A stretch of DNA of 53,200 nucleotides from Jutongia huaianensis (GCF_014384985.1 NZ_JACRSX010000020.1:1-53200); one strand, 5' to 3'. Shown: positions 42,636 through 52,900, numbered from the stretch's first letter. Notes: a model not told the origin generated them from the sequence alone. Program-made: numbers and translations.

Positions 42636-43331
42636 ATGAAAGATTTAGGAAAGACCATTGCTAAATACAGAAAAGAACACAAGCTGAATCAGAGCCAGCT
42701 TGCAAAAGAACTGGAAAACTATGATATCTATGTAAAGCAGAATTCAATCAGTGCCTGGGAACTTGGCACAGCAACACCAAATGCCAGACAGTTTCTTGCC
42801 TTATGTGAAATACTCGAAATTTATGATATCTATACGGATTTTATTGGTCAAAGTCCCCTTAACCCATTCCGAAACCTGAATGAAACGGGAATGAACAAGG
42901 TGCTTGAATATATCAGAGATCTGGAAAGCACCGGCAACTATAAGCCAGCAGATATCATTCCTATTCACGTGATCCGGGAAAGAAAAGTATTTTACAATAC
43001 AGTTTCTGCCGGTACCGGCTCTTTCCTCGACAGCGATGAATATGAGATGATTTTCTCTCCTGATATTCCGGAAGCCGCAACCTTCGGTGTATATGTAGAT
43101 GGTGACAGTATGGAGCCTAGATATCATAATAAGGATCTCATCTGGATTGAACAGACAGCCTGCCTTGATGATGGCGAAATAGGCATCTTCTATCTTGATG
43201 GAAATGCATATGTGAAGAAATTTCAGAATAACAGACTCGGAACCTACCTCATATCACTCAACAAAAAATATGATCCGATTCCGGTTACAGAAAACAGTTC
43301 TTTCAAGATATTCGGTCGTGTCCTTTCGTAA
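42636..43331 (+). CDS. HTH-S24 self-cleaving repressor (LexA/CI-like)
   Basis: The 231-residue protein joins an XRE HTH (about 5-65; LNQSQLAKELENYDIYVKQN) to an S24 peptidase domain. The nucleophile Ser lies in VDGDSMEP, the general-base Lys in AYVKKF, and a plausible Ala-Gly cleavage site in TVSAGTGSF. DNA damage would trigger RecA-aided self-cleavage and release the divergent polymerase promoter. Good match to HdiR-type repressors. Confidence 0.88.
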   Translation: MKDLGKTIAKYRKEHKLNQSQLAKELENYDIYVKQNSISAWELGTATPNARQFLALCEILEIYDIYTDFIGQSPLNPFRNLNETGMNKVLEYIRDLESTGNYKPADIIPIHVIRERKVFYNTVSAGTGSFLDSDEYEMIFSPDIPEAATFGVYVDGDSMEPRYHNKDLIWIEQTACLDDGEIGIFYLDGNAYVKKFQNNRLGTYLISLNKKYDPIPVTENSSFKIFGRVLS

Positions 43332-43414
43332 GTCCTTTTTTGGGGACACTTAAAACTGTAGGATTATTATAGCGGAACAGACCTGAATAATTCTGAATTT
43401 GGAGGTGCATATAT

Positions 43415-43696
43415 ATGAATACTGATATGGATATAGACATAAACACTGTGACAGACACAATTACTTGCAGACTTGTTGAAGCCAGGGCAGATCTTGGCAT
43501 TACCCAGAAAGAACTTGCATCAGCAACCGGCATCAGCCTGAAAACTATTGCCAATATCGAGTCAAAACAGCATATTCCTTCTCTACTATACGCCATGAGA
43601 ATTGCAGATTTTTTTCACAAACCGGTAACAAGCCTGTTCTGCTATCATCCTGGTGTTCAGCAGACTCCCTCTAAAGGAGATAATCTTAATGAATAA
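43415..43696 (+). CDS. Small XRE-family regulator
   Basis: The 93-residue protein carries an XRE HTH (ITQKELASATGISLKTIANI, about residues 29-60) after a 20-residue acidic lead. GGAGG precedes the ATG. It overlaps the start of the following HAD pseudogene by 8 nt. Confidence 0.83.
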   Translation: MNTDMDIDINTVTDTITCRLVEARADLGITQKELASATGISLKTIANIESKQHIPSLLYAMRIADFFHKPVTSLFCYHPGVQQTPSKGDNLNE

Positions 43697-44018
43697 TAAA
43701 AAAATGTTAGATTCCAGACAATCGCTGTTGATTTTGATGGCACTCTCTGCTACAGCAAATGGCCGGAGCTCGGTCAGCCCAACCAGCACTGATCGAATAT
43801 CTTCAGGAATGGAAACTCAATGGCAACAACATCATTCTCTGGACCTGCCGCGTCGGCGAAGCTCTGTCGAATAATGCCGGGAACAAGACCTCGAATTTGA
43901 TGCCGTCAATGACAACCTTCCGGAAATCATCGAATTCTACGGACACAACAGCCGCAAGATATCCTGCGACTACTATATTGATGACCGGATGCTGCTTCCG
44001 GAAAATGCGAAGGCATAG
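43689..44018 (+). pseudogene. HAD-like hydrolase gene broken by frameshifts
   Basis: Three frames read in turn give a coherent HAD protein: IAVDFDGTLCYSKWPELGQP (DxDGT motif), then LIEYLQEWKLNGNNIILWTC, then REQDLEFDAVNDNLPEIIEF with YYIDDRML. Shifts fall near 43715, 43783 and 43875. The intact ancestor was about 110 residues and coupled to the XRE gene. Confidence 0.75.
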
Positions 44019-44045
44019 GACCTGTGATGGGTGCTATGCCTTTTA
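44012..44045 (+). terminator. Terminator of the repressor operon
   Basis: GGCATAG pairs with CTATGCC around GACC-loop-GGGTG, followed by TTTTATATTT. It overlaps the HAD pseudogene stop. Confidence 0.75.
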
Positions 44046-44118
44046 TATTTGATTTTCAAAGAGTTACAATAATCCCTGGATGATCTGTATACTTTTCATC
44101 AAATGAGCTAATATCTAT

Positions 44119-44265
44119 TTATAATATCTTTCTAAACTCTTCCATGTTTCTATTATTGATAGTATTAAAATCTCCTATGAGAATATACTCTTCGTTAGAA
44201 TGTTTCTGTAAAAATGAATACAATTCATTCCAAAATTGTTCATCATATTTGGGTGGAATTGGTTA
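44119..44265 (-). pseudogene. Fragment of an endonuclease/exonuclease/phosphatase-family protein
   Basis: A minus-strand frame reads PPKYDEQFWNELYSFLQKHS and EYILIGDFNTINNR, the latter matching the GDFN motif of the EEP superfamily. It stops at 44119 and begins abruptly next to ftsH, without a start codon. Only about 48 residues survive. Confidence 0.5.
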
Positions 44266-44279
44266 TCTAATTAACTACA

Positions 44280-46094
44280 TTATTTTTTGTCTAAAATATC
44301 CATAAATTCGTCACCTGTAATTGTTTCCTTCTCATACAGGTACATAGCCAGTTCGTCCAGTTTTTCCCTGTTTTCAGCAAGGATTTTTCTTGCTTTTTCA
44401 TGCTCTGCTTTTACGAGCTGCACGACTTTTTCATCAATTTCCTTCTGTGTATCTGCAGAACAGGAAAGAGACGTATCGCCGCCAAGATACTGGTTGGTCA
44501 CGTTTTCCATTGCCACCATGTCGAATTCATCTGTCATGCCGTAGCGGGTGATCATCGCTCTTGCAATTTTTGTTGCCTGTTCGATATCATTGGAGGCTCC
44601 GGTCGTGATCTCACCAAATACGATCTCCTCTGCCGCACGTCCGCCTGTAAATGTAGCAATCTTATTCTCAAGTTCTTTTTTCGTCATCAGATATTTATCA
44701 CCCTGCTCAACCTGCATAGTGTAGCCGAGTGCACCTGAGGTACGCGGGATGATCGTAATCTTCTGGACCGGAGCTGAATGACTCTGTAATGCAGCTACCA
44801 GAGCGTGTCCTATCTCATGATATGCAACAACCTTCTTCTCTTGATCTGAAAGAACCGCATTCTTCTTCTGATATCCTGCAATAACCACTTCTATACTTTC
44901 TTCGAGATCAGATTCATTTACAACGGTCCTTCCACTACGGACAGCACGTAATGCTGCTTCATTTATAATATTGGCAAGCTCCGCACCGGATGCACCGGAT
45001 GCCATACGTGCAATCGTATGCAGGTCAACATCATCAGATGCTTTTATCTTCTTTGCATGAACCTTTAAAATTGCTTCACGGCCTGCAAGATCCGGCAGTT
45101 CAACCGGCACACGTCTGTCAAAACGTCCCGGACGTGTAAGTGCCGGATCTAACGACTCCGGACGGTTCGTTGCAGCAAGAATGATGACACCATTATTTCC
45201 TTCAAATCCGTCCATCTCTGTAAGAAGCTGGTTTAAGGTCTGCTCCCGCTCATCATTTCCGCCCATTTGTCCGTCACGCTTTTTACCAATGGCATCAATT
45301 TCATCAATAAACACGATACATGGTGCCTTTTCCTTTGCCTGTCCGAAAAGATCTCGAACTTTGGAAGCTCCCATACCGACAAACATCTCAACAAATTCTG
45401 ATCCGGACATTGAGAAAAATGGTACATTTGATTCACCCGCCACTGCTTTTGCAAGCATTGTTTTGCCGGTTCCCGGAGGTCCTACAAGAAGGACACCTTT
45501 TGGCATAGACGCACCTACATCGGTATACTTCTTCGGATTGTGAAGATAATCAACGATCTCTGAAAGGTTTTCTTTCGCCTCATCTTCTCCTGCAACGTCT
45601 GAAAAACGGATTCCCTCACTGGATTGCACATAAATCTTCGCATTGCTTTTTCCCATTCCAAAAGCCATCGAATTTTTTCCTCCGGCATGCTCCATCAGTT
45701 TCTTCGCCATATAATTTCCCAGTGCGATAAAAAGGATCAATGGCAAAACCCCGGTCAGCAAGAAGCTGATGATCGGTGACATCTGCTTATCGATATCTTT
45801 TGCGAATACTGCTCCACATTCATATAGCCTGTCCGTCAGGTTCGGATCGTTCATCAGACCTGTTTTATAAATATTTTTTTGATCTTTATCTGTAAAGATG
45901 ATCTGATTGTCATTAACTTCTACTTCACCAATATTCTTCTTCTCGATCATGCTCATAAAAGTTCCATAATCCGTTTCCTTTACCTGATGCTCCATAAGGA
46001 TTGGTGTGACAACCAGATTAAATACGATCAGCACTATTAACACAATCCCATAATAATATGCCAGTGGTTTTTTCGGTGTTTTAACTTCTTTCAT
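44280..46094 (-). CDS. ftsH: ATP-dependent zinc metalloprotease FtsH
   Basis: The 604-residue protein has two membrane helices, an AAA module (Walker [14 protein letters not shown], Walker [35 protein letters not shown]) and the zinc site HEIGH near residue 420. FtsH degrades membrane and short-lived cytosolic proteins. It lies 50 bp after the bile salt hydrolase gene. As it lacks the usual tilS-hpt neighbours, it may be an accessory copy. Confidence 0.95.
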   Translation of the reverse strand: MKEVKTPKKPLAYYYGIVLIVLIVFNLVVTPILMEHQVKETDYGTFMSMIEKKNIGEVEVNDNQIIFTDKDQKNIYKTGLMNDPNLTDRLYECGAVFAKDIDKQMSPIISFLLTGVLPLILFIALGNYMAKKLMEHAGGKNSMAFGMGKSNAKIYVQSSEGIRFSDVAGEDEAKENLSEIVDYLHNPKKYTDVGASMPKGVLLVGPPGTGKTMLAKAVAGESNVPFFSMSGSEFVEMFVGMGASKVRDLFGQAKEKAPCIVFIDEIDAIGKKRDGQMGGNDEREQTLNQLLTEMDGFEGNNGVIILAATNRPESLDPALTRPGRFDRRVPVELPDLAGREAILKVHAKKIKASDDVDLHTIARMASGASGAELANIINEAALRAVRSGRTVVNESDLEESIEVVIAGYQKKNAVLSDQEKKVVAYHEIGHALVAALQSHSAPVQKITIIPRTSGALGYTMQVEQGDKYLMTKKELENKIATFTGGRAAEEIVFGEITTGASNDIEQATKIARAMITRYGMTDEFDMVAMENVTNQYLGGDTSLSCSADTQKEIDEKVVQLVKAEHEKARKILAENREKLDELAMYLYEKETITGDEFMDILDKK

Positions 46095-46144
46095 GGTCTT
46101 TCCTCCTGTTGTTCTGCGTTATGCTTTCTCCGTGCATTTTCGTA

Positions 46145-47134
46145 TTATTTATTCTGCCATCTGACTTCGCCCTTGGACAGAAGCGGATAACAGATCAGCT
46201 GATCTGAATCCAGATTTTCCGCATGCATGTCAACCGCTGTGATCTGATGATTATCATAAGTCGTATAATAATAAATACCTTTTGCTGTATTACAACAGGA
46301 CGTGTATATCGTGATCTCATATTTGCCTTCTGTCACCTCACAGCATCCACGCTGCTGATCTACGGATCCTAAGATATGGAAGAACTGGCTTACACTCTCA
46401 TCCTCTTCTTCACCGGAGATCGAATTTAATTTTGTAAAGGCAACTTTCACAAATCTTGACTGGCTGGAAAGATCTCCAGGTATTCCCATTCCACCCATTC
46501 CTCTACTATATGCATCAAGCTGTAATACTCCTGCAAAAGTACTCTCCGGCTGTTTTCTGGATACTCCGGCATAATTATTCAGTGCAAACATCTGACTCGG
46601 GAATGGTGGATTATTGGTAAGCACTCCTACCGGATTATCATATACATGCAGCCCATCTTTCATAGACTCAACAACGATACAGGAGTCTTTGTCTGCAATG
46701 ATCCAGTGAAGCTGTGCTGTCGGCAGCTGTTCACTGAATGCTGTACCTGTCAGTCTCATTGCTGCCAGCTTCTCTCTCGCCTCTGCTACAGTAGCACACT
46801 GTGTAAGGATCCATGGGATGAACTCGAACTGTGCCACCTGGCTGACTTCTGTTTCATCTTCCGGCAAAGCCTCTTCATATGCCGCATTGCCGACAAAATT
46901 AAGACCTGCCATTCCAAGGCCTTTTTCATTAACAGCATCATAATAAAGCGGATAACCTTCTGCAACAAATGCCATTCCGATCAAAGCATAATGGCTTTTT
47001 ATCTTCCCAGCAAACCGGAAATCAAATTCGTAATTTCTTGGCGTTATCGTGATCTGTTCCCCATAGGAAAATTCATAATCAAGCGTTCTGCCCATATAAA
47101 AATCTTTTGTTTTGTAAGTTGCTGCTGTACACAT
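46145..47134 (-). CDS. Bile salt hydrolase / choloylglycine hydrolase family
   Basis: This Ntn hydrolase cuts the amide of conjugated bile acids. The start at 47134 puts the nucleophile at Cys2 (MCTAATYK), exposed after Met removal; a GTG nine bases upstream would bury it. Other active-site residues seen are Arg16 and Asp19 (GRTLDYE), Asn79 (MAGLNF), the Asn pair in VLTNNPPF and Arg in SSQSRFVK. Length 329 fits the family. Penicillin V acylase is the alternative; residues favour bile salts. Confidence 0.88.
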   Translation of the reverse strand: MCTAATYKTKDFYMGRTLDYEFSYGEQITITPRNYEFDFRFAGKIKSHYALIGMAFVAEGYPLYYDAVNEKGLGMAGLNFVGNAAYEEALPEDETEVSQVAQFEFIPWILTQCATVAEAREKLAAMRLTGTAFSEQLPTAQLHWIIADKDSCIVVESMKDGLHVYDNPVGVLTNNPPFPSQMFALNNYAGVSRKQPESTFAGVLQLDAYSRGMGGMGIPGDLSSQSRFVKVAFTKLNSISGEEEDESVSQFFHILGSVDQQRGCCEVTEGKYEITIYTSCCNTAKGIYYYTTYDNHQITAVDMHAENLDSDQLICYPLLSKGEVRWQNK

Positions 47135-47155
47135 ATCGAACACCTCTTCTTTCTG

Positions 47156-47347
47156 CTATAATAGTCCTGCAAACAATCTCATAAACAACTGTACGAGCCG
47201 TAAATATGCACTCCGTCCTGTGCGGTACTTTTCGGTCACTTCCCTGCATTCATTCATGGTTGCTCCCAGATCATCTCTTATATCCAAAACTGTCTGACTA
47301 TCCGCCATAAAACAACCATTTTCAAAGTGGTGATAAAGCAATGCCAT
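47156..47347 (-). pseudogene. C-terminal fragment of a cardiolipin synthase
   Basis: The segment ENGCFMADSQTVLDIRDDL then CREVTEKY and FMRLFAGLL matches the conserved tail of bacterial cardiolipin synthases. Everything upstream, including both HKD motifs, is lost at the border of the deleted IS element. Confidence 0.6.
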
Positions 47348-47359
47348 TCAGTTAAGCAT

Positions 47360-47913
47360 CATTTTAGTGGTTTTCTGTCATAGAAAGCCACTGTTTTTAT
47401 ACCTAAAAACTTTAAAAATATTACAAAAAACAGTTGACAAGTAAGCCAATATATGTTGCGTAAGCCTTGATTATAAACATATTTCAAGGAGGCTCATTAT
47501 GGCTGATTTTTTCTTATCTAATTTAAAATCCACACTCGACAACTGCATCACAGAACTCGATGAAATTCACTCCATGTTCTGCCGTAATCCGGAAAGTGAT
47601 TTTACCAGGAACCGCAAACTTTCTTTCCGCGAGTATATTCAGTTTATGCTCCAGATGCAGAGTAAATCCGTTTCAAATGCAGTAAACATATGCAGGGCAT
47701 ATCTCAAACACGATGGTAACGAAACAGAGTCCATGCTTCTCATGCAAAAGTATCTGACACCTGTCAAGTACAATCGAAAATATCCTATCCACCTCCGTCC
47801 AAAGAGAAATAGGGATTTCATGTATCGGGTTGCATAAATCTCGTTACCATTATACTGCATTATAAGGCAGATAAGCAATCTGTCTTTTTGTCATAAAAAA
47901 CCTTATCTAAATG
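47360..47913. mobile_element. Internally deleted IS4-type element
   Basis: Imperfect inverted ends (about CATTTTAGTGGTTTTCTGTCA on the left; CATTTAGATAAGGTTTTTTA read inward from the right) flank a shortened transposase gene. Length is about 550 bp, too small for an intact IS4. Exact ends are uncertain. It cannot move alone but may be mobilised in trans by a full copy. Confidence 0.5.
47499..47837 (+). pseudogene. IS4-family transposase with its middle deleted
   Basis: Residues 1-60 (FFLSNLKSTLDNCITELDEI, FREYIQFMLQMQSKSVSN) look like the start of an IS4-type transposase. The rest (MLLMQKYLTPVKYNRKYPIH, RDFMYRVA) looks like its end. The DDE catalytic core is gone, with the frame kept. AAGGAGG precedes the ATG. 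Confidence 0.7.
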
Positions 47914-48044
47914 ACATTGAATGATTTATTTTCTATCTAAAATTTTATTAAACCGACTAAAGACTCCATAGTTTGTGTGTTTGACATACTGTTTATATCT
48001 ATCTTCTCCTAAATATTTTTCTAGTCATTGCAATATAAAATTGC

Positions 48045-48617
48045 TTATACAGTCTCTCCCTTAAGAGTCCTGGTATTCTGGATAATATACAGAGCGACCG
48101 ATATGACCATCATTATAGCGCACAAACCAATCAACAGATCTGATACCATCGGTGTAATTTGGAACCATATAATATGCACCGCTGCAGTTCCATATAATAA
48201 AAATGTTACTATCTTTCCATGCCAGTCTGCACCATGTACTTTTCCTGTCTTTCGTATCACAAGACATCCACTGACTACCATATACAGCTCCTTACCTGCC
48301 ATTATTACGATTAAAAGAAGCATATGCGGAAAACGAGTAAACAGACAGATTAACATCGCTGCCTGTGTCAGCTTATCAGCCACCGGATCAAGTATTTTTC
48401 CTAAATTACTAATCCTATGGAATCTTCTTGCGATATATCCATCAGCAAGATCCGTAAGACCAGACAGCAATAAGATTTCACCAGCTAACAGAGGATTTTT
48501 CTTTACACAATAACTCCATATAATTACCGGAATCAGACAAAGCCGAAAAAAAGAAAGAAGATTAGGAACCGTAATAATTCTATTCAAATTTTCTTCCTGA
48601 TTCACTTCACTCTGCAT
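48045..48617 (-). CDS. CDP-alcohol phosphatidyltransferase
   Basis: The 190-residue membrane protein shows the CDP-alcohol motif with all key residues (DLADGYIARRFHRISN followed by LGKILDPVADK). PgsA-type phosphatidylglycerophosphate synthase is the likeliest role; the alcohol is not certain. It overlaps the FUSC gene by 11 nt and ends the phospholipase D-type operon, consistent with anionic lipid metabolism. Confidence 0.88.
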   Translation of the reverse strand: MQSEVNQEENLNRIITVPNLLSFFRLCLIPVIIWSYCVKKNPLLAGEILLLSGLTDLADGYIARRFHRISNLGKILDPVADKLTQAAMLICLFTRFPHMLLLIVIMAGKELYMVVSGCLVIRKTGKVHGADWHGKIVTFLLYGTAAVHIIWFQITPMVSDLLIGLCAIMMVISVALYIIQNTRTLKGETV

Positions 48618-49671
48618 GTACGGTCACATCACTTTCCTTTTTTTTAGACATAAACCAATAAAATATAACACAAAATGCTAAAGCAAACACAACACCAAAA
48701 ACATTTTGAATCACTCTAAGACTAACCGCTCCTTGTAGTCCATAAGTCTCTGCAGCAATGGCTAAAGCACCAAATGTGTTAAATACTGCCTGCCAGCCAT
48801 ATTGTGCTGAAAATCCTACACCGATTCCACCAAGAATTCCTATATATGCATAGATTGACGAAGGAAGCAGAAAATATAATACTGTAAAACATATAACACC
48901 TGCAATATTTCCGACAATCCTTTTACGGACTCTGTAGTGCATATCTTCCATAAATGGCAAAATCGCTGACATGGCCGCAATACCAGCCCACATTGCACGT
49001 GGCATATTACAAAGTTCTGCAATGCAAAGGACAATCGGTACGCATAAAATCTGACATATCTGCCATTTTGTTCTGGAAGAAGTGATATCAAATTCTTGTA
49101 TCAGATCTTTCAGATTTCTTTTATAAGTTCTGTTTTTATGATTTCGATAAAATACAAAGCAGGTAAGTGCTGCACCTAAAGCCATTCCGACTAATCGCAT
49201 CTGATAGCTTTTTCCCGTAACATCATAACCATATAGCAGCAGATACCCAAGAACCAATGTAGATTGATTAAACATGAATGGATTATGGCATCCGAACAGA
49301 ATCAACACAGCCAGTGCCGCAATATTTAACAGCATTCCCAATACCGGTGAAAACTGATTTGCTAAATGCGGACATACAGTCATAATTACAAAGAACAAAG
49401 CCAAAAGCATCGTAGATTGTCCGGTGTGGATCCCCAGATCCGCATTCCGAAATACCATAAGGCATAATAAAACTACTACACCCACAATACTATTCTCATT
49501 TCCAAATAAGATACTGAAAATAGTAACAAATAAAAAACAAAATGCCATTGTAACAGCTATCTTCACCAGATATACCCACATATGATATGATTTTTCTTTC
49601 ACTGTTTCACTCTTTTTCAACAGATTTTTAGAACCTGCCTGATTTAACTGCAATTCCTGATAAAATGTCAT
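48607..49671 (-). CDS. FUSC-family membrane protein
   Basis: The 354-residue protein has about ten hydrophobic helices in two halves separated by a basic cytosolic stretch (YRNHKNRTYKRNLKDLIQEF). Each half contains FUSC-like patterns (VVLLCLMVFRNADLG; MPRAMWAGIAAMSAILPF). Relatives export aromatic acids or act in envelope processes. It follows the kinase gene by 31 bp. Confidence 0.78.
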   Translation of the reverse strand: MTFYQELQLNQAGSKNLLKKSETVKEKSYHMWVYLVKIAVTMAFCFLFVTIFSILFGNENSIVGVVVLLCLMVFRNADLGIHTGQSTMLLALFFVIMTVCPHLANQFSPVLGMLLNIAALAVLILFGCHNPFMFNQSTLVLGYLLLYGYDVTGKSYQMRLVGMALGAALTCFVFYRNHKNRTYKRNLKDLIQEFDITSSRTKWQICQILCVPIVLCIAELCNMPRAMWAGIAAMSAILPFMEDMHYRVRKRIVGNIAGVICFTVLYFLLPSSIYAYIGILGGIGVGFSAQYGWQAVFNTFGALAIAAETYGLQGAVSLRVIQNVFGVVFALAFCVIFYWFMSKKKESDVTVHAE

Positions 49672-49702
49672 GTAATTCCTCCTCTATCTGTTTTTCTTAA
49701 AC

Positions 49703-50746
49703 TTATATGGCCTCATCTTTCTGTATTGGAAGCTCTACAACAAATCTGCATCCACCATATTCACGGTTTTCTGCTTTGATTGTTCCTCCGGCACTATCTA
49801 CAATCCGTTTTACAAGTGCAAGACCTAGGCCATTTCCTTCTGCTTTATGAGATCCATCTACCTGATAGAACTTGTCAAATATTCTGGATTTTACATCATC
49901 CTCTATTCCCGGTCCTTCATCTTCCAGAATGAACTTAACAGAATCCTGTTCTTTTTTCAGAAACATCGTAATTGTCCCCTTTGAAGGGCTGAACTTAATC
50001 GCATTATCCAAAAGATTTATCCAGATATGCATAAAAAGTCCTTCATTCCCAGTATATTTAACTTCCTCCAATTCTACCTGAAAACCAATTTCTTTTTCTG
50101 TCCATTTTGTTTCCAATGAAAGAAATGCCTGGCGGATCTGTTCATCCAGACGATATTCTGTTTTTTTCATTGGTATATTCTGATTCTCTAACTTGGATAA
50201 CAGCAAAATATTACCAACCAATCCGGAAAGTCTTTGGGTGTTAAATAAGATTTTTTCTACATATTCCTCTTGATCCGGAGACAGTTCTTCTCCCTGAAGC
50301 AGCATTGTATATCCTTCAATGGCATTAATCGGGGTCTTAAACTCATGAGAAACATCAGATACAAAATCCATCTGCAGCACCTCTGTTGCACGAAGTTCTT
50401 TTGTCATAACGTTAAAACTTTGATAAGATTCTCCAACTTCTGCTATACGGCTGTTCGTTTCCAAATGCTGTTCAAAATCTCCCCGAGAAACTTCCTTCAT
50501 TGCTTTACTAAGCCTAGTAATTGGTTCCAGTAACTTTGCATTAATAAAGGAAGTGATCAGCCCTGCAATCAATGTATTGAAAATCAAAAGCCAGCCAAGC
50601 ACAGGTATGCTGCCCGGCAGATTAAAAAAATGATTCAAAAAAGCAAATAATAAAGCAGATATGACTGTTGAAAATACAAGTGCCAGCCAGATTGCACCAG
50701 TCAGACAGGATCGGATCCGCAATCCTTTTTCTTTCTTTTGTTCCAT
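49703..50746 (-). CDS. HAMP-containing sensor histidine kinase
   Basis: The 347-residue protein has two close membrane helices (about 15-60) with almost no external domain. HAMP, HisKA (SHEFKTPINAIEGYTMLLQG) and HATPase (NLLDNAIKFSP, EDEGPGIED, GNGLGLALVKRI) follow. Such intramembrane-sensing kinases often detect envelope stress or peptide antibiotics. Its start overlaps the regulator stop (TAATG). Confidence 0.9.
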   Translation of the reverse strand: MEQKKEKGLRIRSCLTGAIWLALVFSTVISALLFAFLNHFFNLPGSIPVLGWLLIFNTLIAGLITSFINAKLLEPITRLSKAMKEVSRGDFEQHLETNSRIAEVGESYQSFNVMTKELRATEVLQMDFVSDVSHEFKTPINAIEGYTMLLQGEELSPDQEEYVEKILFNTQRLSGLVGNILLLSKLENQNIPMKKTEYRLDEQIRQAFLSLETKWTEKEIGFQVELEEVKYTGNEGLFMHIWINLLDNAIKFSPSKGTITMFLKKEQDSVKFILEDEGPGIEDDVKSRIFDKFYQVDGSHKAEGNGLGLALVKRIVDSAGGTIKAENREYGGCRFVVELPIQKDEAI

Positions 50747-51417
50747 TATTTTTTCACCACCTTGTATCCAATTCCACGCATTGTTACGATTTCAAAATCA
50801 GGGTTATCTTTAAAACGCTCTCTGATTCTTCCTATATGTACCTCTATCGTATGTGGGTCTGCCTCCGTCTCGTATCCCCATACTTCATCCATCAACTGTT
50901 GTTTTGTAAATGTTCTGCCTGGCGAAGCTGCAAGCTTATATAAAAGCAGGAATTCTTTTTTAGGCAAAACAAGACTTTCCTTATCAGTTGTAACCGTCAT
51001 TACATCATAATCAAACTCTGTTGAACCGATCACAATTTTGTGTTCATTCAGTATCTGTGCACGGCGAAGCAGTGCTCCGACTCTTAAAACCATTTCATTC
51101 ACATTTACCGGTTTTACCATATAATCATCACTTCCCGAAAGAAATCCCTGGCGCATATCATCAAAGGAACCTTTCGCAGTGATCATAAGCACTGGTATCT
51201 GATATCCTGCTGAACGAAGTTCTGACACCAGTTCATAGCCATCCATAACCGGCATCATAATATCAGAAATGATCAGATCAATATATTCCTTATCCAATAC
51301 TTCTAATGCCTGTGCTCCATCCGATGCACTTTTGACCTGATATCCATTCTTCTCAAGCACTTTTTGGAATAGCTGGCTTAATTCTTTATCATCTTCTACA
51401 ATCAATATTTGAAACAC
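50746..51417 (-). CDS. OmpR-family response regulator
   Basis: The 223-residue protein has receiver (VEDDKELS, phospho-Asp in LIISDIMMPVMDG, Lys in DDYMVKPVN) and winged-helix domains (VLPKKEFLLLYKLAASPG, TMRGIGYKV). It lies between the phospholipase D-like gene and its kinase. A direct repeat in the operon promoter is a plausible self-regulated site. Confidence 0.92.
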   Translation of the reverse strand: MFQILIVEDDKELSQLFQKVLEKNGYQVKSASDGAQALEVLDKEYIDLIISDIMMPVMDGYELVSELRSAGYQIPVLMITAKGSFDDMRQGFLSGSDDYMVKPVNVNEMVLRVGALLRRAQILNEHKIVIGSTEFDYDVMTVTTDKESLVLPKKEFLLLYKLAASPGRTFTKQQLMDEVWGYETEADPHTIEVHIGRIRERFKDNPDFEIVTMRGIGYKVVKK

Positions 51418-51435
51418 GTTTTCCTTCCTCCTTAA

Positions 51436-52869
51436 TTAAAACAGATACCTTGCCCATCCAAGCAGATGCTGTACCAAAAATATTTTTCTCTGACGTTTCT
51501 TTGTTAATTCGATTGGCTCTACATGATATGGATCACGATAGGTTCCATCTTCCAATACCTGGCGGGACACTCTTTCATATTCCATCATGCCCTCTTCCAA
51601 CTGTTTATTAATATCTTTACTGCGAATTACAAGCATCAGTTCCGTATCCAGATATGCACTTCTCATGTCCATATTAAAGGAACCGATTACAGACAGATCA
51701 TCGTCAATCAGAATACTTTTTCCGTGGTATGAATAACCGCCTTCATATTCCCAGATATTAATTCCTGTACTTAAGATTCTATTTCTGTTTTTCGCATAAT
51801 CGGCAGCCCCAAATGGATTCCCATTATTCGCAACTGAATTTGTCATGATAGAAAAATCTGAAACGTTCTCTGCAATCTCCTCCCATGTATTATACATCAT
51901 ATCATTACAGATAATATATGGCGTGTGGATCTTCACACGATTTTTTGCATTTTTCATCAATTCTCCCAACTGATACCACACTACTGGTTCTTTGGAACCT
52001 GTGTGAATAGGATTTGACACTAATGCAATCTTTTCTGTCTCAAAAGTTTCGTCCGTGTAATCGGTATCGCAGATTCTTTCCTTATTCTCTTCAAAATATT
52101 TCTGATAGCCGTTCTGCAGCTCTAAAACTGCGTTCTTTACAGATTTTCTATTTGCCAGTTTTTTATTGTCATGAAAATAACCACTGTCTTCTTGTTCCCA
52201 TATCGTTTCAAAATACTCTAACAACTGGTTAACTGAATTTTCTTTCTCAGGTTCATCGCAAACCACTAACACGTCTCTGTCATAGTTCTTATGTCCCGGA
52301 AAATCACCCAGGAAATAATTGTATGTATTTCTTCCCCCAAGAATATATCTCTTTCCATCTGCAATCAAATATTTATCATGCATTCTACCCATCATCTTCC
52401 ATGGTTTCAACGGATTGGCCTTATTATATAGTTTAATTTCAACATTCTCATGGGAAGATAATCCATAGAAATACGGATTTCCTTCCATATCAATCCAGCT
52501 CTCCATTCCATCTACTAACAGACGAATATGTACACCTCTGTCTGCCGCATCATGCAGTGCTCCTAAAATCAATTTTCCACTTTCATCGGATTGAAATGCA
52601 AAAGTAGAAAGAATAATTTCCTTTTTTGCATTCTTGATCAAACGCACTCTTTGTAAAAGCGCTTCTGGATTCTTTTCTATGATTACTGCCCGTTCTGTAT
52701 TTTCACTGCATTCGTTCCATGACCCATTTTTTGTTTCTTTTTTGGTTGTATTGGACACTTCCGGCTGCTTTTTATATGCAACGCAGATTCCGATCAATTC
52801 ATAAAAAGCCACACATAAAAAAATTGCCAGTATAACAAGAAGGATTTTACATATTTTATACTTTTTCAT
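51436..52869 (-). CDS. Phospholipase D-like / cardiolipin synthase-type protein
   Basis: The 477-residue protein has an N-terminal membrane helix (ILLVILAIFLCVAFYELIGI) and two HKD motifs: HDKYLIADGKRYILGGRN (about residue 165) and YHGKSILIDDDLSVIGSFN (about residue 375). It could make cardiolipin or hydrolyse phospholipids. It heads an operon with a two-component system, a FUSC protein and a CDP-alcohol transferase, so membrane-lipid remodelling under stress is inferred. Confidence 0.85.
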   Translation of the reverse strand: MKKYKICKILLVILAIFLCVAFYELIGICVAYKKQPEVSNTTKKETKNGSWNECSENTERAVIIEKNPEALLQRVRLIKNAKKEIILSTFAFQSDESGKLILGALHDAADRGVHIRLLVDGMESWIDMEGNPYFYGLSSHENVEIKLYNKANPLKPWKMMGRMHDKYLIADGKRYILGGRNTYNYFLGDFPGHKNYDRDVLVVCDEPEKENSVNQLLEYFETIWEQEDSGYFHDNKKLANRKSVKNAVLELQNGYQKYFEENKERICDTDYTDETFETEKIALVSNPIHTGSKEPVVWYQLGELMKNAKNRVKIHTPYIICNDMMYNTWEEIAENVSDFSIMTNSVANNGNPFGAADYAKNRNRILSTGINIWEYEGGYSYHGKSILIDDDLSVIGSFNMDMRSAYLDTELMLVIRSKDINKQLEEGMMEYERVSRQVLEDGTYRDPYHVEPIELTKKRQRKIFLVQHLLGWARYLF

Positions 52870-52900
52870 TGTACATCACCTGATTCCTTTTTATTTCATA

